NCBI GenBank assembly: GCA_017540285.1 | Contig: JAFYBI010000465.1 | Coordinates: 1-10,972 of the forward strand | From: Clostridia bacterium | GTDB taxonomy: Bacteria > Bacillota > Clostridia > Oscillospirales > CAG-272 | Reading direction: 5' to 3' | DNA: 10,972 nt | Notes under the pieces: model-generated | Seen by the model: only the letters and a program-made list of their open reading frames with translations | Databases searched by the model: none | Told to the model about the DNA's origin: nothing | Part shown: positions 1-6,032 of the stretch, in pieces | How the letters are laid out: each line of letters opens with the position of its first letter | Position numbering within the stretch: the first letter of the stretch is position 1 | Made by a program: the position numbers and the translations under genes

Positions 1-141
1 CTCGCCGATGAGAGTGCCTTCGAAGAGCGCGGAGCCCGCCGGGATGTCCGTCCCGGACGCCGGGTAATCGGACGCGCAGGCCGCGGTCGTCAGGACCACG
101 CCGCAGAGGATGCCGAGGGTGATTTTCCCGAGAAGTCTCAT
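1..141 (-). CDS. Putative lipoprotein, N-terminal 47 residues only (runs off the left edge)
   Basis: Reading leftward from an ATG at 141-139, 47 codons stay open to the edge of the window. The product begins with a basic residue, a hydrophobic stretch and a lipobox-like end (LTTAAC, Cys22), followed by a polar, Gly/Ser/Pro-rich segment, so it is probably exported and lipid-anchored. The -3 position of the lipobox is Thr rather than the usual Leu, so a plain signal peptide is possible. Its ATG shares four bases (ATGA) with the stop codon of the CotH-like gene, and a strong Shine-Dalgarno (GGGGAG, about 9 bases upstream) lies inside the last codons of that gene. Translational coupling is therefore likely. 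Too little is present to assign a family. Confidence 0.75.
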   Translation of the reverse strand, partial: MRLLGKITLGILCGVVLTTAACASDYPASGTDIPAGSALFEGTLIGE

Positions 142-2429
142 GCCGTCTTACTCCCCTTTCTCTTGATTCCGCCGAGGACGGCCATGGTCCCCGCGACGAG
201 GACGATGCCCGCCGTCATGACGATCCACTCCGCGTCGGACATGGAAGCCGAACGGGAGAGACGCGGCGCGGTATCAGCCGTCTCCTCCCCTTTTTCCGCG
301 GCCGGTCCGGAATGCTCCGGCGCGGGGATCTCGGCGATCACCTCGGGCTCGGCGTTCTTCGCGGCGAGCATCCGCTGCCACAGCTTGCCGCCCTCGATCC
401 GCGGGTTCGTCAGCGTCACCGGGACCTCGGTCACGACGTTGCTCGTCACGGTCAGGCTCTTGTTCTTGAAGATCTTGCCGTTGGCGTACTGATAATAGGC
501 GTTGTTCGGGCCGGTGACGCGCGCGTAGTACTTGCCGCCCGCCGGGACCGTGATGCTCTCGCCGGTGCCGATCTGCTCGCCCGCGGTCCAGTCGTCGGTG
601 ATCTCGAACCAGAGCAGGTAGTCCGAATCGATCTTGCCGTACGACGTCCCCGTCAGCGTCCACGTGCCGTCCCCGTTGTCGACGCCGTCCACGGTCAGGC
701 CGAGGAGGTACTTCGACGGGTTCCAGAGGTTGTTGAACCACGTGTCATAGCGCACGCCGAGGGACTCGAAATACGCGTCGAGCCATGTGTCGAACGTGTC
801 GGGCTGGCCCCAGCGCAGCCAGTTCATCTCCTGGGACTGCCGGACGTCGTTCGCGCAGTCCTCGAAGGTCTGGACGATCTCGGGTTCCGCGAGGCCCATC
901 ACCTGATCGACGATCTCCTTGAGCTGGCCGTTCATCTCGGAGATGAGATGCAGATAGTCGCCCTTGCGCCACGCCTGCTCGAACCAGCAGTGCTGCTGCT
1001 CGACGTCGTTGTACGCGAAGGTCGTGCCGAAGAGTGTCTGGTCGTACATGACCCACGGGCCGCTCTCGAAGTCCCAGACGGGACCGAACTTGATGACCTC
1101 GCCCACATCCTTCGTCATGTACGTGGACGTGCGGTAGATCTCCCAGTTGAGGTAATAGGCGTAGATCAGCGTCTGCGCGGCGTAGCTCCGCTCGTCAACG
1201 TAATCGGTATAGTGTTTGCCGAGCTCGTTGTAGCCAGTGTCGGAGAAGAGCGCGTTCTCGAATTCCTGCACGTACTGCGCGATGTACTGCACCATTTCCT
1301 TCGTCGGATAGGCGGGGGACTTGATGTTGACGTACATGTTGTGCTTCGTGCGGAAGCCGCATTCGCCGTAATGGTTGCACATGATCTCGAGAATGTAGCC
1401 GCCCGTGATGTCGGTCCCCTCGGGAACAGTGGACGCGGTCGCGTAGCTGTAGCTCTTGATGCCCGCCGCGATCGCCGGGTCGCTCTTTTTGTTCGAGATC
1501 TGCGCGGTCTTCGTCGACGGCATCGTCGTCTTTTCCTCGAGGTCGGTGACGGTCATCGAGCCGTTGATGTCCATGCGCTCCGTGAGGACGAACACCCCCC
1601 AGTAGGCACCGTCGATATAGACGTCCACGAACCGGGTGCACTGGTTGAAGTACTCGTCCTTCACGAGGGCGTTGAAGGTGTTGAACGCCGTCACGTACGA
1701 CATGCCCGTCGGGTCATAGCTGCCCCAGGTGCGGATGCGCAGCAGGGACCACTTCCTGCTTCTCCCCGCGCCGGGCACGAGCTCCGCCTTCTGACCGAGG
1801 TTGATGTTGTAGGAGTTCTTCGTGTTGAGCCGCCCCGAGCGCTCGTAGGAGGTGAGGCCGTGGCCCTTCATGCGGGTCATCTCGCCGTCGTAAACGACCT
1901 TGCCCCCCTCGTCGACCATGAAGATCGAGCCCTGTTCCACGTCGCTCTGGGAGGAGTTGATGCGGATGAGCGCTTCGTCGCCGTCCGTCAGGGTGATCCA
2001 GAGCGTCGGGATGTGTCCGGCCTGCATCACGTTCACGGCGTATTTCACGTACACGCCCTCGGCCTCGTTGTATTCGTAGAGGTTGGCCGTGTCCGCCGAG
2101 AGATCGCAGACAAAGCTCTCCCCGGGCGCGATGAGCTTCCCGGCGGTCTCGTCGTAGGCCATGAGCTTGCCGTCGTAGCGGATCGTCACGCCCGTGCGGT
2201 CGAGCGCCGCGGGGAGGAAGAGATAGTATTTCTTTCCGGTCGCCTTCCAGACGGAGAGGTCCTCGGGCAGCGCACCGCCCTCCGCCAGAACGGTGAACGG
2301 GGCCTCATCCTTCGTCGAATAGACCAGCGCTTCATCCGCCGATGCGGCGACGGCGAGCGCGATGAGGAGGGTCGCGGCGCAGAGGAGTATGAGGAGCCCC
2401 CGCCCCGCGCGTCTTTTGAATGTCTTCAT
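138..2429 (-). CDS. CotH kinase family protein, secreted, with C-terminal membrane anchor
   Basis: 763 residues. The start chosen is the ATG at 2429-2427: AAAGGA lies about 6 bases upstream, and the Lys/Arg-rich start and hydrophobic segment (residues 1-31, ending ASA) form a signal peptide that a longer frame from 2480 would bury. Residues about 36-135 look like a beta-rich domain. The CotH-type kinase region (PF08757) spans about 140-580: a GHG segment at 189-191 where relatives have GRGN, RKWSLL near 225, VDVYIDGAYWGVF near 268-280 then TER, GGYILEI near 343, and GPVWDFES at 449-456. Residues about 585-672 look like an Ig/CBM-like sandwich. A Pro/Glu-rich linker leads to a membrane helix at about 735-753 and a KRKGSK tail, with no LPXTG motif. 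CotH proteins are atypical secreted or spore-coat protein kinases; the target here is unknown. Two conserved acidic positions are Glu instead of Asp (E430, E455). It lies 55 bases after the fucosidase gene and overlaps the lipoprotein gene. Confidence 0.88.
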   Translation of the reverse strand: MKTFKRRAGRGLLILLCAATLLIALAVAASADEALVYSTKDEAPFTVLAEGGALPEDLSVWKATGKKYYLFLPAALDRTGVTIRYDGKLMAYDETAGKLIAPGESFVCDLSADTANLYEYNEAEGVYVKYAVNVMQAGHIPTLWITLTDGDEALIRINSSQSDVEQGSIFMVDEGGKVVYDGEMTRMKGHGLTSYERSGRLNTKNSYNINLGQKAELVPGAGRSRKWSLLRIRTWGSYDPTGMSYVTAFNTFNALVKDEYFNQCTRFVDVYIDGAYWGVFVLTERMDINGSMTVTDLEEKTTMPSTKTAQISNKKSDPAIAAGIKSYSYATASTVPEGTDITGGYILEIMCNHYGECGFRTKHNMYVNIKSPAYPTKEMVQYIAQYVQEFENALFSDTGYNELGKHYTDYVDERSYAAQTLIYAYYLNWEIYRTSTYMTKDVGEVIKFGPVWDFESGPWVMYDQTLFGTTFAYNDVEQQHCWFEQAWRKGDYLHLISEMNGQLKEIVDQVMGLAEPEIVQTFEDCANDVRQSQEMNWLRWGQPDTFDTWLDAYFESLGVRYDTWFNNLWNPSKYLLGLTVDGVDNGDGTWTLTGTSYGKIDSDYLLWFEITDDWTAGEQIGTGESITVPAGGKYYARVTGPNNAYYQYANGKIFKNKSLTVTSNVVTEVPVTLTNPRIEGGKLWQRMLAAKNAEPEVIAEIPAPEHSGPAAEKGEETADTAPRLSRSASMSDAEWIVMTAGIVLVAGTMAVLGGIKRKGSKTA

Positions 2430-2484
2430 TCCGGTTCCTTTCGAAGTCCCCGCGCCGTTGTCCGGAGCCGCGGGAGCCATGCTG

Positions 2485-3462
2485 TCATGCGTTTGTTTCG
2501 GTTCTCCTGCCCACCTCGCGCAGAATGTCGCAGGCGGGGGCGGGGATCCTTCCGAGGGCGTCCGGCCCGACGTTCAGAAGGTAGTTGATCCCGCGCTCGT
2601 TGAGGTGGTTCTTCAGCCGGATCACCTCGTCGGCGCTCTTCCAGTTGTTGTCGAAGCTCTTGTAGCCCCACGTGTCGTTGAGCGTCGCGGGCGTCTCAAA
2701 GAGCATCGCGCCCTTGTCGTCCGGGGGGATCTCGTTGTCCCCGGCGGAGGTGTAGTCCCCGTACCCGTTCCCGATGCGGGAATTCACGAGGCAGTCGGGC
2801 TGATAATGCTTCACGAGGCGGTAGAGCTCGTCCGTCTGGGCGGGGCTGATCGTGAAGGGGACGTCGAACCAGATGAGGCAGAGGTCGCCGTAGCGGGTGA
2901 GGATCTCCGTGACCTGCGGCTTGATCTTCTCCTCAAAGCAGCGGGCGTAGTCCTTCTTTTCGGCGTCCGGGAAGTCCCAGTTGTTCGTCCACCAGGCCTT
3001 GCCGCCGCCCCAGGTCTTGCCGGTTTTGTATCCGCCGCCGTCCGGGTGGTTCCAGTCGAGGTCCTGCGAATAGTAGAGGCCGAATTTCAGTCCGTGCCGC
3101 GCGCACGCCTCGGCCAGCTCCCCGACGACGTCCCGCCCGAAGGGGGTCGCGTCGACGATGTTGTAGGGCGAGACGTCGGACTTGTACATCGCGAAGCCGT
3201 CGTGGTGCTTCGACGTGAAGACCATGTACGTCATCCCCGCGTCGACGGCGAGCCGGACCCATTCGTCCGCGTCGAAGAGGATCGGGTTGAAGGCTTTTGC
3301 GAGCCGGGCGTATTCGGCGTTCGGGATGCGGAAATACTGCTGCGCCCATTCGCCGATGTCGTCCATCCGGCGGCCGCGCCACTCTCCCGCGGGGAGCGCG
3401 TAGAGGCCCCAGTGGATCATCATGCCGAATTTCGCCGATTTGAACCATTCTTTTGCCGTCAT
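2485..3462 (-). CDS. GH29 alpha-L-fucosidase, short intracellular form
   Basis: 325 residues, predicted to hydrolyse terminal alpha-L-fucose from glycans. Family signatures run in order: KFGMMIHWGLY (11-21), TSKHHDGFAMY (83-93), LYYSQDLDW (129-137), LIWFD (196-200) with D200 the likely nucleophile, FETPATLNDTWGYK (255-268) with E256 a candidate acid/base, and NYLLNVGPDALGRIP (293-307). The protein ends just after the catalytic barrel, so the C-terminal beta-sandwich of typical ~450-residue GH29 enzymes is missing. There is no signal peptide, so it should act in the cytoplasm on imported oligosaccharides. The ATG is one base after the uxaC stop, and its Shine-Dalgarno GAGGTG is made of the last uxaC codons, so the two genes are coupled. 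Family assignment is firm. Activity on fucose is family knowledge, and some GH29 subgroups prefer related sugars. Confidence 0.9.
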   Translation of the reverse strand: MTAKEWFKSAKFGMMIHWGLYALPAGEWRGRRMDDIGEWAQQYFRIPNAEYARLAKAFNPILFDADEWVRLAVDAGMTYMVFTSKHHDGFAMYKSDVSPYNIVDATPFGRDVVGELAEACARHGLKFGLYYSQDLDWNHPDGGGYKTGKTWGGGKAWWTNNWDFPDAEKKDYARCFEEKIKPQVTEILTRYGDLCLIWFDVPFTISPAQTDELYRLVKHYQPDCLVNSRIGNGYGDYTSAGDNEIPPDDKGAMLFETPATLNDTWGYKSFDNNWKSADEVIRLKNHLNERGINYLLNVGPDALGRIPAPACDILREVGRRTETNA

Positions 3463-3463
3463 G

Positions 3464-4879
3464 TCACACCTCGAAACGGAAGAAATCCTTCGTGTTGTTG
3501 TAGCAGATATCGCAGACGAGGGTGGCGAGGTCCTCCGGCTCGAAGGGATAGAGCCCGTCCTCGACCCACGTGCCGATCAGGTCGCAGAGGATGCGGCGGA
3601 AATACTCGTGCCGCGGGTAGGAGGTGAAGGAGCGGCTGTCCGTCAGCATCCCGAGGAATTTTCCGAACGCGGAGAGGTTCGCGAGCTGCTTCATCTGCGC
3701 GCGCATGCCGTCGATGGAGTCGTTGAACCACCACGCGGAGCCCTGCATGACCTTCGGGAACCCGTCGCCGGAGGTCTGGAACGCGCCGAGCACGGTCCCG
3801 ATGGCCGCGTTGTCGGTCGGGTTGACGGAATAGAGGATCGTGCGGGGCAGGCCTGCGCCGGATTCCATCGCGTCGAGGAGGGAGAGGATCGCGGGGACGC
3901 TCATCTGCCCGATCGTGTCGAAGCCGGTGTCCGGCCCGAGCTTTTCAAACATCGCGGTGTTGGTGTTGCGCGCGACGCCCATGTGCAGCTGCATGACCCA
4001 GCCGCGCTTCGCGTATTCCCCGGCGAGGTATGCGAGCATTTCGGATTTGAGGAGGCAGAGCTGCTCGACGGTGACGTCCCGCCCGTCCGAAGCGAGCGCG
4101 GTTTTGATCGCCTCGTTCGCCGCGTAGGGGTTCGGCTTCACGTACATCGGGTATTCGTCGAGGCCGTGGTCCGCGGTCCGGCAGCCCATGGCATCGAAGA
4201 AGCCGATCCGGCGGGCGAGGGCCTCCTTCAGGGAATCGAGATCGGTGACCGCGATCCCGGCCGCCGCGCCGAGCCGTTCGTAATACGCCGCGAGACCGGA
4301 TTTGTTGATGTTGAAGCACTTGTCCGGGCGGAACGCGGGGAGGACCTTCGTCGGGAAGGTGCCGTCCTCCGCGAGCATTTTGTGGTATTCGAGGGAGTCC
4401 GCCGGGTCGTCGGTCGTGCAGAGGAGCTCGACCCGGGAGCGCGTGATGAGCGAGCGCACACTGAACGCGGGTTCCGCGAGCATCTCCGCCGTCTGCCGCC
4501 AGATCGCGTCCGCGGTGGTCTCGGAGAGGATCTCCGTGATCCCGAAGAAGCGCTTCAGCTCGAGGTGCGTCCAGTGATAGAGCGGATTGCCGATGAGGGA
4601 GGGCATGACCTTGGCGTAGGCCATGAACTTGTCGTAGTCGGAGGCGTCGCCCGTGATGAACTTCTCCGGGACGCCGCAGGAACGCATCGCGCGCCATTTA
4701 TAGTGGTCGCCGCCGAGCCAAAGTTCGGTGATGTTCGAGATCTGCCGGTCCTCGGCGATCTCCTTCGGGGAGACGTGGCAGTGATAGTCGATGATCGGGA
4801 GCTGTTCCGCGTAGCGGTGATACAAAACCTTCGCGGTTTCGTTCGTCAGAAGGAAATTCCTTCCCATGAAAGTCTTCAT
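3464..4879 (-). CDS. uxaC: Glucuronate (uronate) isomerase
   Basis: 471 residues, the usual length. UxaC interconverts D-glucuronate and D-fructuronate, and D-galacturonate and D-tagaturonate: the first cytoplasmic step of uronic-acid use after pectin, glucuronoxylan or glycosaminoglycan breakdown. The start is the ATG at 4879-4877, with GAGGTG five bases upstream; the longer frame to 5005 would run through the promoter. Family motifs are clear: MGRNFLLTNETAK (5-17), the metal-binding IIDYHCH with H33 and H35, SPKEIAEDR, LHMGVARNTN, WWFNDS, and the C-terminal TDSRSFTSYPRHEYFRR segment. It belongs to the amidohydrolase superfamily. It is the first gene behind the promoter at 4943-4971 and is followed one base later by the fucosidase. 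No other gene of the uronate pathway (uxaA/B, uxuA/B, kdgK/A) is in the window. Confidence 0.96.
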   Translation of the reverse strand: MKTFMGRNFLLTNETAKVLYHRYAEQLPIIDYHCHVSPKEIAEDRQISNITELWLGGDHYKWRAMRSCGVPEKFITGDASDYDKFMAYAKVMPSLIGNPLYHWTHLELKRFFGITEILSETTADAIWRQTAEMLAEPAFSVRSLITRSRVELLCTTDDPADSLEYHKMLAEDGTFPTKVLPAFRPDKCFNINKSGLAAYYERLGAAAGIAVTDLDSLKEALARRIGFFDAMGCRTADHGLDEYPMYVKPNPYAANEAIKTALASDGRDVTVEQLCLLKSEMLAYLAGEYAKRGWVMQLHMGVARNTNTAMFEKLGPDTGFDTIGQMSVPAILSLLDAMESGAGLPRTILYSVNPTDNAAIGTVLGAFQTSGDGFPKVMQGSAWWFNDSIDGMRAQMKQLANLSAFGKFLGMLTDSRSFTSYPRHEYFRRILCDLIGTWVEDGLYPFEPEDLATLVCDICYNNTKDFFRFEV

Positions 4880-4932
4880 AGAGTCACCTCGTGTCGCGTC
4901 CGCGGGGGACGGCGGATTCGGATTCGGACAGA

Positions 4933-4948
4933 TATTAGATATATAATA
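4933..4948. promoter_or_regulatory. Candidate operator: AT-rich near-palindrome over the uxaC -10
   Basis: The 16 bases TATTAGATATATAATA form an inverted repeat in which seven of the eight symmetric pairs match, centred at 4940/4941. It includes the whole -10 box and extends downstream, where a repressor would block transcription. AT-rich promoter DNA gives such symmetry by chance fairly easily, and no regulator gene is in view. Confidence 0.3.
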
Positions 4949-4971
4949 CAATAGGAAAGGGATTTTGTCAA
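4943..4971 (-). promoter_or_regulatory. Sigma-A-type promoter for uxaC and downstream genes
   Basis: Read leftward: perfect -35 TTGACA (4971-4966), 17-base spacer, and TATTAT as -10 (4948-4943). This leaves about 60 bases to the uxaC ATG. The -35 hexamer contains the TGA stop of the upstream AlkZ-like gene (4970-4968), so the promoter is internal to the run of co-oriented genes. It would let uxaC, the fucosidase and the CotH-like gene be expressed apart from the oxidoreductase and glycosylase genes. Confidence 0.82.
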
Positions 4972-6032
4972 GGGGTTTCGCGCGGATCGGACAAAGAGAC
5001 CGCATGATCCGGCCAGAGCCGTTCCGCCGCGCCTCGGATTTCGGCGAGATCGCGGGCCGGACGGTCCCCGAACAATTCGACCGTCACCCGCCTGCCCTTG
5101 ATCTTCCATTTGCCCGCCACGGTGCCGTCGAGCAGCAAGGCCGGCATCACGATCCCGGCGAGGCTGAAAATGCGCCGCAGGTGCTCCGGTGCCAGGAACA
5201 GGCTCTCCTTCTTCTCATACCCGAGCATGAGCGGATCGAAGCCCGCCAGAAACAGGCACCGCGGCGCGTCTCGGTCCGGGATCCCGCGCGGGATGGAATA
5301 ATACGTTTTCCCGCCGCACGCCGCCGCCGTCACGGGAAGCGCGCCGAGCCATTTCGTGACCTGCGACGCCGTCGCATGGAACCAGTACATCGCGTCATGC
5401 ACGGTCGCCGGGCCATAATATGTAAAATACCGCCGGGCGATCTCAAGCATCGCTTCCTCTTCCGGGATCGGCGTGAACGACGGCGACAGGGCGAAGGTCT
5501 TCTCCTGCTGTGCCGTATAGTGGAGAAAGCCGCGCTCGCACATCTCCCGGATCCCGCCGCCCCACTGGTTGAACATGCTGTCTTCTTCGGCCGACGTCAT
5601 CCCGGCACGCAGACGGCATATCTCTTTCAGCTCTTCCCTCGTGCGCGGGCCCGCCGAGAGCGCGTCGAGGATCGTATCCGCGAGCATCTTCTGCCTCTCC
5701 GGCGTCAGCGCCCAGGCGTCGCGCCGATTCCAGAAGGAGTACCCGCTCCATTCGTTCCGCCGGTAATCCCGCCCGTTCCCGCAGTGCATGAACAGGGGAA
5801 GATCGTCCTCGGCAAACACATGAACGGTGCCGCGCACGGTCCAGTTTTTGACAAGTCCGTCCCCCGCCGTCGCCTCGTCCCAGTCGCAGGAACGGATGCG
5901 CAGCGCGTGCATGGCGTTCGCGAAGAACTGTGCCTGTACCCCGTTCAGCGCGCGGACCGCCTCGAGCTTTTTCCCGGGCGTCGCAAGAAACTGATTGGCA
6001 AGCCGCATGGCTTTGATTTCACGGATCGTCAT
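4968..6032 (-). CDS. AlkZ/YcaQ-like winged-helix DNA glycosylase family protein
   Basis: 354 residues, matching the HTH_42/AlkZ-like family (PF06224). These proteins are built of tandem winged-helix domains. Characterised members (AlkZ of Streptomyces, YcaQ/AlkX of E. coli) excise bulky or crosslinked alkylated bases from DNA. Visible signatures: LNGVQAQFF with Q33 and Q35 forming the QxQ catalytic motif of the AlkZ type, VRGTVHVF (66-73), GIRE near 160, GPATVHDAMYWF (207-218), LAGFDPLMLGYEKKE (262-276), and PALLLDGTVAGKWKIKGR (297-314). The start is the ATG at 6032-6030, sharing ATGA with the oxidoreductase stop; no strong Shine-Dalgarno is visible, so it probably depends on coupling. A later in-frame ATG at 6008 is possible but would cut the N-terminus. 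Its role beside sugar genes is unclear. Confidence 0.88.
   Translation of the reverse strand: MTIREIKAMRLANQFLATPGKKLEAVRALNGVQAQFFANAMHALRIRSCDWDEATAGDGLVKNWTVRGTVHVFAEDDLPLFMHCGNGRDYRRNEWSGYSFWNRRDAWALTPERQKMLADTILDALSAGPRTREELKEICRLRAGMTSAEEDSMFNQWGGGIREMCERGFLHYTAQQEKTFALSPSFTPIPEEEAMLEIARRYFTYYGPATVHDAMYWFHATASQVTKWLGALPVTAAACGGKTYYSIPRGIPDRDAPRCLFLAGFDPLMLGYEKKESLFLAPEHLRRIFSLAGIVMPALLLDGTVAGKWKIKGRRVTVELFGDRPARDLAEIRGAAERLWPDHAVSLSDPRETP

Noticed and set aside
2430..2484. Possible terminator between the fucosidase and CotH-like genes
   Set aside because: GC-rich with a short direct repeat GGCTCC, but there is no convincing hairpin followed by a T-run, so readthrough is more likely.
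312..2588. 758-codon open frame on the plus strand, antisense to the CotH-like gene
   Set aside because: Low-complexity Arg/Val/Asp/Glu-rich product with no recognisable domain. It mirrors the codon bias of the opposite strand, where a gene with a clear signal peptide, kinase motifs and membrane anchor lies.
4914..4928. Tandem GGATTC copies in the uxaC leader
   Set aside because: Only two and a half six-base units, with no symmetry and no pairing partner. Not enough to call a regulatory element.
2362..4954. Long plus-strand frames over uxaC and the fucosidase gene (421 and 510 codons)
   Set aside because: Products show no domain signal and their composition is typical of antisense frames in GC-rich DNA, while both minus-strand genes are textbook family members.
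4880..5005. N-terminal extension of UxaC to 5005
   Set aside because: It would place the TTGACA/TATTAT promoter inside the coding region; the ATG at 4879 has a good Shine-Dalgarno and matches the family start.
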